DNA of 7,107 bases from GH45 sp965370965 (GTDB lineage Bacteria; Bacteroidota; Bacteroidia; Bacteroidales; SZUA-534). Both the position numbers and the translations under genes were made by a program. The DNA lies in assembly GCA_965370965.1 (NCBI GenBank), contig CBDUWQ010000205.1, positions 1 to 7,107 on the forward strand, in the 5' to 3' direction. Positions 1-6,391 of the stretch are shown piece by piece. Under the pieces are notes generated by a model that was not told the DNA's origin, searched no databases, and saw only the letters and a program-made list of their open reading frames with translations. How positions within the stretch are numbered: position 1 is the stretch's first letter; each line of letters opens with the position of its first letter.

Positions 1-723
1 AAAAAAGATATTGCTGTTATTGTGCATCACTCAGATACAGCACTACTGAATCAAAATGAGAAAATAATTTTATCAAAAGCTAAACCTTACCTTAGTTCGT
101 CAAGTTGCTCAATTTACTCATTACAGTTAAATGATTTGTTTAAACCCAATAACAACAAACAGTTAAATGAATTTTATAAAGTAGAAACACAGTTGTTAAA
201 CAAAAACGGTTGTTTGGTTAAAGACACAAGTAATTTTGTGCTGTACAATAATTTTGATGAATCAGTATCAGACATTACTTACTTTGGAAAAGGTGCATTA
301 AAAGGTAAAAAATTAGATTACACGCATTTATGCAAAATACCAACGGCAAAATTAGATACATCAATAGAGTATGAAGTAAGTTTTTGGTATTACAACTATG
401 TTTGGGACCAAACATTTAACACCGCTATTATTACCGAAATTGACAGCGCCGGTAAAACATTACAGTATTTATATTACTCTCCTTTAAAAAACTCCATTGT
501 TGATGGGTGGTGGTATCTGTCAAAACATACATTTAAGCCAATATTAAAAAACAGCAATATAATAATTATGATGCACGGTAATAGAAAATTTGAAGATTGG
601 TTTGTTGTTGATGAATTACTTATTAGACCTACGTTTACAGATGTTTATATGGTAAGAGAAAACAAAGGGCAGAGTACTATTTATTGTAATAACAAAAGGC
701 TCAATAGGTATATCATGAAATAA
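1..723 (+). CDS. 3' part of an unrecognised protein gene with a C-terminal beta-rich domain (5' end outside window)
   Basis: The reading frame is open from base 1 (KKDIAVIVHHSD...) to a TAA at 721-723, so the true start lies upstream. A GTG at 22 is the first possible start inside the window, but nothing supports it. The visible 240 residues have no clear membrane segment or signal peptide. About residues 125-215 alternate short beta-like stretches with aromatics (EYEVSFWYYN, WWYLSKHTF, DWFVVDELLIRP). The pattern recalls carbohydrate-binding-module-like or galactose-binding-like beta-sandwich domains, which often end in a strand of the form D(E)xxIxP. That resemblance is by eye only. I do not recognise the family and assign no function. 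A terminator-like hairpin follows the stop, and 286 bp separate it from mraZ, so it is probably not part of the dcw operon. That the frame is coding is well supported by its length and its amino acid composition. Confidence 0.75.
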   Translation, partial: KKDIAVIVHHSDTALLNQNEKIILSKAKPYLSSSSCSIYSLQLNDLFKPNNNKQLNEFYKVETQLLNKNGCLVKDTSNFVLYNNFDESVSDITYFGKGALKGKKLDYTHLCKIPTAKLDTSIEYEVSFWYYNYVWDQTFNTAIITEIDSAGKTLQYLYYSPLKNSIVDGWWYLSKHTFKPILKNSNIIIMMHGNRKFEDWFVVDELLIRPTFTDVYMVRENKGQSTIYCNNKRLNRYIMK

Positions 724-749
724 AGAATTTATTATCATTATCGTGGTTA

Positions 750-788
750 GCTATTTAGCGGTTTTGAACTGCTTAGTAGTGCTTTTTT
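750..788 (+). terminator. Probable rho-independent terminator of the upstream gene
   Basis: Bases 750-762 pair with 768-780 around a TTTGA loop (763-767). There are thirteen positions, with three G-U pairs and one T-T mismatch at 756/774; the core AGCGGT/ACTGCT is continuous. Two bases later comes a run of six T (783-788). The site starts 27 bp after the stop of the preceding gene, which is the expected place. The stem is only moderately GC-rich, so strength is uncertain. It would separate the upstream gene from the dcw cluster. Confidence 0.5.
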
Positions 789-899
789 GATGCTTAATGT
801 GTGTTCGTAAGAAAATTATAGTGTTGTTTTTATTAATCGTGTTTCACAATTAGTACTAATCCCATTTTAACAAAACATAATCCGCACTTTTATTAACAG

Positions 900-931
900 T
901 TGGGTAAATTAATGTAAGTTATCAACATTTG
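900..931 (+). promoter_or_regulatory. Candidate Bacteroidota-type promoter for the dcw cluster
   Basis: TTG at 900-902 is followed after 21 bases by AACATTTG at 924-931. The consensus known for Bacteroidota primary sigma factors is TTG near -33 and TAnnTTTG near -7. The downstream box matches five of its six fixed positions, with A instead of the first T, and the spacer falls in the range reported for the phylum. Initiation would be near 936-938, giving a leader of roughly 72 bases before mraZ. The TTTG of the -7 box is also the start of the first MraZ-like repeat, which suits repression by occlusion. In an AT-rich gap such a match can arise by chance. Confidence 0.4.
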
Positions 932-967
932 TGTAAAAAAGTGTAGTAAAGTGGGCAAAAGTGTCAA
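928..967 (+). promoter_or_regulatory. MraZ operator: four 10-bp direct repeats
   Basis: Four units sit in exact 10-bp register: TTTGTGTAAA (928), AAAGTGTAGT (938), AAAGTGGGCA (948) and AAAGTGTCAA (958). The last three fit AAAGTG(T/G)N3, the box form reported for MraZ of Mollicutes. The third also contains the TGGG core of the enterobacterial MraZ repeats, which have a comparable 10-bp phase. The first unit matches only from GTGT onward. The array ends 42 bp before the mraZ start codon. One repeat per helical turn suits the ring-shaped MraZ oligomer contacting one face of DNA. Autoregulation of the cluster is inferred from position and motif. Confidence 0.7.
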
Positions 968-980
968 AAAATCAGTTACT

Positions 981-1003
981 TTACTGTTTGAAAAAACAGA
1001 TAA
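981..1003 (+). other. Hairpin with GAAA loop in the mraZ leader
   Basis: CTGTTT (984-989) pairs with AAACAG (994-999) around a GAAA loop. Skipping A1000 as a bulge, TTA (981-983) can also pair with TAA (1001-1003). The structure ends 7 bases before the mraZ ATG, so if transcribed it would sit where a ribosome binds. No Shine-Dalgarno is visible here. The stem is AT-rich and weak, and a regulatory role is speculation. Confidence 0.3.
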
Positions 1004-1009
1004 GTTACT

Positions 1010-1471
1010 ATGGCATATTTTATTGGAGACTATAATTGTAAGCTCGACAGTAAAGGGCGGATGCTTTTTCCGGCTGCTCTTAAAAAGCAGTTAGAGGAAG
1101 ATTCTGACCGATTTGTTGTAAAAAAAGATCTGTTTGAAAACTGCTTAGTAATTTATACAAACCAAGAGTGGGAACGGCAAAACCAACTTATCCGCTCTCG
1201 TACTAATCCATTTAATAAAGAGCATAACCGCTTTGTTAGAGGCTTTTCAAGAGGAACAGCCGAAATAATTCTTGATGGCAGCAGTAGGATTCTTATTCCT
1301 AAACGGCTACTTGAGTCCATAAGTGCCGATAAAGAGGTCGTGCTCTCAGGGCAGGATTCCAAAATTGAAATTTGGAGTAAGCAAGAATATGAACGGTTAG
1401 AAGAGGATGAAAATGAATTTGCCCAACTGGCCGAACAAATAATGCAATCACAGCACAATCAGGAGGAATAA
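1010..1471 (+). CDS. mraZ: Transcriptional regulator MraZ
   Basis: MraZ is the DNA-binding protein that heads many dcw clusters and controls their transcription; family members form ring-like oligomers. The 153 residues carry the two expected AbrB/MraZ half-domains. The first is near residues 5-50 with the DxxxR signature D13-SKG-R17 (KLDSKGRMLFP). The second is near 78-122 with D89-GSS-R93 (ILDGSSRILIP) and the closing KIEIWSKQEYE. Length is typical of the family (about 140-155). The second signature has Ser where the first has Gly. The C-terminal tail (125-153) is acidic and Gln-rich. The ATG at 1010 gives the usual N-terminus MAYFIGDY and has no Shine-Dalgarno. Four MraZ-like boxes lie just upstream, which suggests autoregulation. 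Its stop is 2 bp before rsmH, and its last codons encode the rsmH ribosome binding site. Confidence 0.96.
   Translation: MAYFIGDYNCKLDSKGRMLFPAALKKQLEEDSDRFVVKKDLFENCLVIYTNQEWERQNQLIRSRTNPFNKEHNRFVRGFSRGTAEIILDGSSRILIPKRLLESISADKEVVLSGQDSKIEIWSKQEYERLEEDENEFAQLAEQIMQSQHNQEE
1461..1466 (+). promoter_or_regulatory. Strong Shine-Dalgarno of rsmH inside the mraZ 3' end
   Basis: AGGAGG lies 7 bases before the rsmH ATG at 1474 and forms part of the last mraZ codons (CAG GAG GAA TAA). It fixes the rsmH start and suggests coupling of the two genes. No other gene start in this window has a Shine-Dalgarno at proper distance. Confidence 0.75.
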
Positions 1472-1473
1472 AC

Positions 1474-2373
1474 ATGGACGATTATCATGTGCCGGTTTTA
1501 TTGGAACAAAGCATTAGCGGGTTATCCATAAACCCTGATGGAATTTATGTTGATTGTACCTTTGGCGGAGGGGGGCATTCAAAAGCCATATTAAAAAAAC
1601 TTAAAGCGGGCAAATTAATAGGTTTTGACCAAGACACCGATGCCATAGCAAACAAAACAAAAAGCAAAAACCTGATTTTAGTGCAGGGTAACTTCCGCTT
1701 TATGCGTAATTATCTACGCTATAATAACATTGAAAAAGTTGACGGAATACTTGCCGACCTTGGTGTTTCAAGCCACCATTTTGATACTGAAGAAAGGGGT
1801 TTTTCATTTAGGTTTAGCGCCTACCTTGATATGCGCATGAACCAATCGGCCGAGCTGACGGCCCAAAAAGTATTAAACGAATACAAAACAGAAGAGCTGA
1901 AAAGTATATTTAAAAACTACGGAGAGTTAAAAAATGGCGGACGAGTTGCAGGGTTTATTGACAAGTACCGTAAACAGCAAAAAATTGAAACAATAGACCA
2001 GTTTAAAGAGCTGCTTAAGCCAATATTGCCGCCACACGCCCAGTCAAAAATACTGGCAAAGGTTTTTCAAGCATTACGCATTGAGGTAAACCAAGAGATG
2101 GAAGCCTTAAAAGAGATGCTGCTGCAAACAGAAGAGGTGTTAAAACCGGGTGGACGGTTGGTTGTTATAACCTACCACTCGCTTGAAGACAGGCTGGTAA
2201 AAAACTATATAAAAAACGGAATGTTTGAAGGAATACCTGAAAAAGATTTGTATGGCAACGTAGATGTTCCATTTAAAAAGGTTAACCGAAAAATAATAGT
2301 GCCCGATGATATGGAAATAGAGAGGAATAATAGAGCCAGAAGTGCTAAACTTAGAATTGCTGAAAGATTATAG
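1474..2373 (+). CDS. rsmH: 16S rRNA (cytosine(1402)-N(4))-methyltransferase RsmH (MraW)
   Basis: RsmH uses S-adenosylmethionine to methylate N4 of C1402 in the ribosomal P site of 16S rRNA, acting on the small subunit in the cytoplasm. The protein has 299 residues, close to the usual 300-315. It shows the family landmarks in order: HVPVLLEQ near the N-terminus (5-12); the SAM-binding loop DCTFGGGGHS (27-36); FDQD (51-54) at the end of the next strand; DGILADLGVSS (90-100); RGFSFR (108-113) followed by LDMRMN; FQALRIEVNQE (198-208); PGGR (225-228); ITYHSLEDR (232-240); and the C-terminal RSAKLRIAER. The central part (about 125-215) is the family's inserted helical domain. The ATG is 7 bases after a strong AGGAGG and 2 bp after the mraZ stop. 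The final G of the TAG stop is also the first base of a 28-bp near-palindrome. No key motif is missing. Confidence 0.98.
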   Translation: MDDYHVPVLLEQSISGLSINPDGIYVDCTFGGGGHSKAILKKLKAGKLIGFDQDTDAIANKTKSKNLILVQGNFRFMRNYLRYNNIEKVDGILADLGVSSHHFDTEERGFSFRFSAYLDMRMNQSAELTAQKVLNEYKTEELKSIFKNYGELKNGGRVAGFIDKYRKQQKIETIDQFKELLKPILPPHAQSKILAKVFQALRIEVNQEMEALKEMLLQTEEVLKPGGRLVVITYHSLEDRLVKNYIKNGMFEGIPEKDLYGNVDVPFKKVNRKIIVPDDMEIERNNRARSAKLRIAERL

Positions 2374-2400
2374 TTAAGACGGTGCATGCATCGCCTTAAC
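2373..2400. repeat. 28-bp near-palindrome between rsmH and ftsL
   Basis: The two halves of this dyad match at 12 of 14 positions. GTTAAG (2373-2378) mirrors CTTAAC (2395-2400), and the centre is the perfect palindrome TGCATGCA. The exceptions are A2379 against C2394, and G2382 against T2391, which would be a G-U pair in + strand RNA. The element begins at the last base of the rsmH stop and ends 34 bp before ftsL. The + strand downstream is A-rich, with no T run, so it is not a classic terminator. It may be an mRNA processing, stability or attenuation hairpin, or a protein-binding site. Confidence 0.7.
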
Positions 2401-2434
2401 AAAAACTATTAACGGTAAAGAGTATTATAAGCAT

Positions 2435-2806
2435 ATGACGTTTTTTGGAAAAAAATGGAAAGCAGTAAGTAGTAATGAAGATGCAAAAATGCCGCTTCAA
2501 AATGTAATGGACGGAAGTGTGCTAACCCGCGATGGGGTAATAGAGCAACTTCCTTATGTGCTATTTTTAACCTTAATTGCTATTCTATATATCGGCAACC
2601 GATATCATGCCGAAAAAATTGTTCGCGAAACGATTAAAATACAAGCTAATATTAAGGAATTAAGAGCCGAGTCTATTACATCAGCATCAAAACTAATGTT
2701 TATTAGTAAGCAAAGTGTGGTAGCGAGATTAGTAAATGAAAAAGGATTAAATTTAAAGGAGGCAGTTGAGCCTCCACGCATATTAGTAGTAAAAGGTAAT
2801 GAGTGA
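2435..2806 (+). CDS. ftsL: FtsL-like cell division protein
   Basis: This is a small bitopic membrane protein in the position where FtsL sits in dcw clusters, between rsmH and the division transpeptidase. FtsL acts with FtsB and FtsQ in the septal complex that activates FtsW-FtsI. The 123 residues show a basic, polar cytoplasmic N-terminus (1-38), one membrane helix (about 40-55, PYVLFLTLIAILYIG), then an extracytoplasmic region with heptad-like spacing that could form a coiled coil (about 58-90, AEKIVRETIKIQANIKEL). It ends in the short stretch PPRILVV. Sequence similarity to proteobacterial FtsL is not visible by eye, so the call rests on topology, size and neighbours. It fits the FtsL-like family typical of Bacteroidota. 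The ATG at 2435 follows a weak purine stretch. The 3' end overlaps the next gene by 8 bp, which suggests translational coupling. Confidence 0.85.
   Translation: MTFFGKKWKAVSSNEDAKMPLQNVMDGSVLTRDGVIEQLPYVLFLTLIAILYIGNRYHAEKIVRETIKIQANIKELRAESITSASKLMFISKQSVVARLVNEKGLNLKEAVEPPRILVVKGNE
2758..2775 (+). other. GC-rich hairpin in the ftsL 3' end, hiding an AGGAGG
   Basis: GGAGGC (2758-2763) pairs perfectly with GCCTCC (2770-2775) around a six-base AGTTGA loop. With A2757 the left arm forms a consensus anti-Shine-Dalgarno target, AGGAGG (2757-2762), which the stem would cover. It lies inside codons for KEAVEPP of FtsL and ends 23 bp before the ftsI start codon. It is the most GC-rich short stem noticed in an AT-rich window. 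Whether it affects translation of ftsI is unknown. Confidence 0.4.
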
Positions 2807-4913
2807 GAACAATATTAGAAAAGAGATAGTTGCAAAACTAAGTATTGTTTATATAGCAGTAGTGCTATTTGCGCTTGTTATTATGGGTAAGGTGGTTTTT
2901 CTTAATGTAGTTGAACACGAAAAATGGGCAAATGCAAATACTATTAGTAAAAAAGATATTGTAATTGAACCTAACCGGGGTAATATTTGCGCTGCCGACG
3001 GTCGTATTTTAGCAACCTCAGTCCCTTTTTACGAAATTAGGATGGATTTGAAATGCCCATCTCTAACTGATGAAGTTTTTAACCGATATATAGATTCACT
3101 ATCAATAGAGCTTTCAAACCTTTTTAAAGATAAAACATCGCAACAGTATAAACGCAAACTTGTAAGTGCACGATATAGAGGCGAAAGATACCACCTTATA
3201 AAAAGGAAGGTTGATTATATACAGTTAAAAAAGCTAAAAAAGTTTCCAATTTTTAGGCGTGGACAAAATAAGGGAGGTTTTATTGTAAAACAAGAAAACA
3301 AGCGTATCCAACCATTTGTTTCATTGGCATCGCGCACAATTGGCTATCATAGCAAAGCCGGCACTCATGTTGGTATTGAAGGAGCTTATGACAATGAACT
3401 AAAAGGCAAAAAGGGGGTAAAACTTGTTCAGCGAATTGCCGGCAATGTTTGGATGCAGGTTAACGATGGTAATGCTGTTGAGCCAAGGAATGGATACGAT
3501 GTTATAACTACTATCGACATTAATTTTCAAGATGTAGCACACCATGCGCTATATACCCAGCTTAATAAGCATAAAGCAAGTCATGGTACTGCCATTTTAA
3601 TGGAAGTTAAAACAGGCGATATTAAGGCTATTGTCAATTTAAAAAGAGATTCGCACGGACAATATAGTGAACAGTATAACTATGCCATAGGTGAGCGCAC
3701 CGAGCCCGGCTCAACATTTAAACTTCCGGCATTAATGGTGGCACTTGAAGACGGCTATATTGATTTGGATGATAGTGTTGACACAGGTAATGGCGAAATT
3801 CGTTATCACGACCATCTGGTGCGTGATTCGCGAGTAGGCGGATATGGAAAAATATCGGTTGAAGAGGTGCTTGAACTCTCGTCAAATGTTGGTGTTACAA
3901 AGCTTATAACACAATATTATACCGGAAAAGAAGAACGTTTTGTTAAGGGCTTAAAGCGAATGGGGCTTACCGAAAAATATAACATCGAAATTAAGGGCGA
4001 AAGAGCTCCTTACATTAAATTTCCCGATGATACATTGTGGTCGGGTATTTCCCTGCCACAAATGTCATACGGTTACGAGGTTGAACAAACACCTATACAA
4101 ATTCTGACTTTTTACAACGCCGTTGCCAATGATGGGGAGATGCTTAAACCCCGTTTTGTTAAGGCTATTACCGACCATGGTGAAATTATTCGGCATTTTA
4201 GCCCTAAGGTAATAAAGCCTTCAATTTGTTCGAGGGCAACTATTGCCAAGGCAAAAATAATGCTTGAGGGAGTTGTTGAGAAAGGTACGGCACAAAACCT
4301 TAAAAACACAAATTATAAAATTGCCGGAAAAACAGGTACCGCCCAAATTGCAAATAAAAAGTATGGCTACAAATATAATAGTAAGGTAAGTTATCAAGCA
4401 TCATTTGTTGGATATTTCCCGGCCAATAACCCAAAGTATAGTTGTATTGTGGTGGTAAATGCACCAACATCGGGTGTTTATTATGGTAATTTGGTCGCCG
4501 GTCAGGTTTTTAAAGAAATTGCCGATAAGGTTTACTCAACCCATATTGATTTACACAGCCAAGAGTTTTATGCCAATAATCAATCTGTTAGTATTCCATA
4601 TTCCCGGAAGGGATATAAAAAAGAGCTGGAATTTGTTTTAGATGAATTGCAAATACCATATGAAGATTTAGGTATTAATTCTGACTGGGTTGCCACAGAA
4701 AAACACGATTCGGCCATAAGGCTATATAACAGATATATAAAAGACAAAATTATACCCAATGTAAAAGGCATGGGGGCTAAAGATGCCCTGTTTGTATTGG
4801 AGAATTTGGGACTTAACGTGGTAATTAACGGACGGGGTGCTGTAGGTTTACAATCGATAACACCCGGAACCCCTTTTAAACAAGGAGATAGAATAGTATT
4901 AGATTTAATATAA
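2799..4913 (+). CDS. ftsI: Division-type penicillin-binding protein (peptidoglycan D,D-transpeptidase FtsI/PBP) with C-terminal PASTA domain
   Basis: This is a class B penicillin-binding protein that cross-links septal peptidoglycan outside the inner membrane, normally paired with the glycosyltransferase FtsW. The 704 residues read in order as follows. A short cytoplasmic tail and one membrane helix cover about 13-36. The dimerisation/pedestal domain starts at IEPNRGNICAADGRILA (56-72) and runs to about 235. The transpeptidase domain follows, with catalytic S305-TF-K308 (EPGSTFK), S361-S-N363 and K511-T-G513 (GKTGTAQ). A linker of about 60 residues leads to one PASTA domain (about 650-704, from IPNVKGMGAKDALFVLENLG to the end). 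All three active-site motifs are intact. It is longer than E. coli FtsI (588) because of the linker and PASTA domain. The ATG at 2799 overlaps ftsL by 8 bp. No Shine-Dalgarno is seen at normal distance. Elongation PBP2 is the other option, but PASTA and gene order favour the division enzyme. Confidence 0.95.
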   Translation: MSENNIRKEIVAKLSIVYIAVVLFALVIMGKVVFLNVVEHEKWANANTISKKDIVIEPNRGNICAADGRILATSVPFYEIRMDLKCPSLTDEVFNRYIDSLSIELSNLFKDKTSQQYKRKLVSARYRGERYHLIKRKVDYIQLKKLKKFPIFRRGQNKGGFIVKQENKRIQPFVSLASRTIGYHSKAGTHVGIEGAYDNELKGKKGVKLVQRIAGNVWMQVNDGNAVEPRNGYDVITTIDINFQDVAHHALYTQLNKHKASHGTAILMEVKTGDIKAIVNLKRDSHGQYSEQYNYAIGERTEPGSTFKLPALMVALEDGYIDLDDSVDTGNGEIRYHDHLVRDSRVGGYGKISVEEVLELSSNVGVTKLITQYYTGKEERFVKGLKRMGLTEKYNIEIKGERAPYIKFPDDTLWSGISLPQMSYGYEVEQTPIQILTFYNAVANDGEMLKPRFVKAITDHGEIIRHFSPKVIKPSICSRATIAKAKIMLEGVVEKGTAQNLKNTNYKIAGKTGTAQIANKKYGYKYNSKVSYQASFVGYFPANNPKYSCIVVVNAPTSGVYYGNLVAGQVFKEIADKVYSTHIDLHSQEFYANNQSVSIPYSRKGYKKELEFVLDELQIPYEDLGINSDWVATEKHDSAIRLYNRYIKDKIIPNVKGMGAKDALFVLENLGLNVVINGRGAVGLQSITPGTPFKQGDRIVLDLI

Positions 4914-6371
4914 GTGAAACAATTAAACAACATATTAAAAGGTATTGAGGTATTGCAGGTAGTTGGCAGTACTAAAATATTAGTGCAAAATATTGAATTT
5001 GATTCACGGAAGGTTGAGCAAAACCAAGTTTTTGTTGCCGTAAACGGATACCAAACCGATGGGCATAAATATATTGAAAGTGCAATTGCAAATGGTGCCA
5101 ATTCAATTATATGTGAAAAATTACCTGAAAAAAACCACAATAATATTACATATATTCAAGTTGCAGATTCAGCCAATGCACTCGGTATTTTAGCATCAAA
5201 TTTTTATAACAACCCATCGTCAAAACTAAAATTGGTAGGCGTTACCGGAACCAATGGCAAAACCACTACGGTAACTTTATTGTATCAACTTTTTGAAAAA
5301 CTCGGTTACAAAACAGGGCTGCTGTCAACCATACGCAACTATATTCATACAACTGTTGTTGATGCCACACATACTACCCCCGACCCTGTGCAGCTTAACA
5401 GGCTGTTAGCCGAAATGGTAAGTGTAGGCTGCGATTACTGTTTTATTGAGGTAAGTTCTCATGCATTGCACCAAAAACGTGTTGCAGGTTTAGAATTTTC
5501 GGGAGCTGTATTTACCAATATAACACTAGACCACCTTGATTATCATAAAACATTTGCCGAATATATTAATGCAAAAAAACTGTTTTTCGATAATTTAAAA
5601 AGCAATGCTTTCGCTTTAGTAAATGTTGATGATAAAAACGGGCGTATAATGCTACAAAATACTTGCGCAAAAAAACAAACTTTGGCATTAAAAAGTATGG
5701 CCAACTTTCGTGCAAGGGTGTTAGAGTCGCATATTGATGGCATGTTGGTTACATTTGATAATACTGAGGTTTGGACTCGCTTTATTGGGGGTTTTAATGC
5801 CTATAACCTACTTTCGGTTTATGCTGTTGCACTATTGCTTAACCAAAACCGTAATGAGGTAATACAGGCAATTAGCAGTTTGCAACCTGTTGATGGTAGG
5901 TTTCAATACATTAAATCAAAAACAGGTAAACTAGCCATTGTTGATTATGCCCACACCCCCAATGCTTTAAAAAATGTACTTTCAACAATAAAAGAGATGC
6001 TTGAAGGTAGTGGTAAAATAATTACAGTAATAGGTGCCGGCGGAAATCGCGATAAAACAAAACGTCCCTTAATGGCATCGGTTGCGGCTAAATTTAGTGG
6101 TCAGGTAATTCTTACATCTGATAACCCGCGCAACGAAAAGCCCGATGATATTATTGAAGATATGCGTGCCGGTGTTTTACCGCCTTTAAACAACAAACTT
6201 TTGGCAATAACAAACAGGCACGAGGCCATTAAAACAGCATGTATGTTGGCTCAGCCCGGTGATATTGTACTTGTTGCAGGCAAAGGACATGAAACTTATC
6301 AGGAAATTGAAGGAGTTAAACACCATTTTGATGATTGCGAGGTTATTAATGAAATATTTGAAAATCAATAA
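4914..6371 (+). CDS. murE: UDP-MurNAc-L-Ala-D-Glu:meso-2,6-diaminopimelate ligase MurE
   Basis: MurE is the cytoplasmic ATP-dependent ligase that adds the third residue to the UDP-MurNAc stem peptide. The 485 residues show the three Mur-ligase domains. The N-terminal UDP-binding domain (about 1-95) has FDSRKV (29-34). The central ATPase domain has the P-loop GVTGTNGKTTT (109-119), TTPD (154-157), EVSSHAL (179-185) and DHLDYH followed by K221, the expected carbamylated lysine. The C-terminal domain has IVDYAHTPN (342-350), GAGGNRDKTKR (374-384), D403-N-P-R406 with E408, and GKGHETYQ (456-463). DNPR together with G456 and E460 is the meso-diaminopimelate pattern; lysine-adding enzymes differ here. 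The start is GTG directly after the ftsI TAA. The resulting N-terminus (MKQLNNILKGIEVLQ) fits the family, and no ATG near it does. Zero spacing implies translation coupled to ftsI. Confidence 0.97.
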   Translation: MKQLNNILKGIEVLQVVGSTKILVQNIEFDSRKVEQNQVFVAVNGYQTDGHKYIESAIANGANSIICEKLPEKNHNNITYIQVADSANALGILASNFYNNPSSKLKLVGVTGTNGKTTTVTLLYQLFEKLGYKTGLLSTIRNYIHTTVVDATHTTPDPVQLNRLLAEMVSVGCDYCFIEVSSHALHQKRVAGLEFSGAVFTNITLDHLDYHKTFAEYINAKKLFFDNLKSNAFALVNVDDKNGRIMLQNTCAKKQTLALKSMANFRARVLESHIDGMLVTFDNTEVWTRFIGGFNAYNLLSVYAVALLLNQNRNEVIQAISSLQPVDGRFQYIKSKTGKLAIVDYAHTPNALKNVLSTIKEMLEGSGKIITVIGAGGNRDKTKRPLMASVAAKFSGQVILTSDNPRNEKPDDIIEDMRAGVLPPLNNKLLAITNRHEAIKTACMLAQPGDIVLVAGKGHETYQEIEGVKHHFDDCEVINEIFENQ

Positions 6372-6391
6372 TTTATAATAAAAAACAGTAT

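Noticed and set aside
22..24. GTG start for the first gene
   Set aside because: The frame is open to base 1 with protein-like sequence before it, so the gene almost surely begins upstream.
928..967. CRISPR or tandem satellite repeat
   Set aside because: Units are 10 bp with no spacers, only four copies, and they are placed directly before mraZ; an operator array explains them.
982..990. TACTGTTTG as the -7 box of a second mraZ promoter
   Set aside because: The spacing inside the box is one base too long (TA-N3-TTTG), and no TTG lies 17-23 bases upstream, where the MraZ repeats sit. The site at 900-931 fits better.
1153..1458. 101-codon minus-strand frame opposite mraZ
   Set aside because: It is a Ser/Cys-rich antisense shadow of mraZ codons; nothing supports expression.
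2373..2400. Rho-independent terminator after rsmH
   Set aside because: The + strand continues with an A-rich tract and the minus strand shows no T run either. A full stop here would also cut off essential downstream genes.
4459..4641. 60-codon + strand frame inside ftsI
   Set aside because: It is fully inside the transpeptidase and linker coding region in another frame, with no start signal.
4882..4888. AAGGAGA as ribosome binding site for murE
   Set aside because: It ends 25 bases before the GTG start, too far for normal Shine-Dalgarno function; coupling to ftsI through the abutting stop is more likely.
4580..5140. 186-codon open frame on the minus strand
   Set aside because: It lies antisense across the ftsI 3' end and murE 5' end, both strongly supported. 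It has a low-complexity, Ser/Phe/Cys-rich composition and no recognisable motif.
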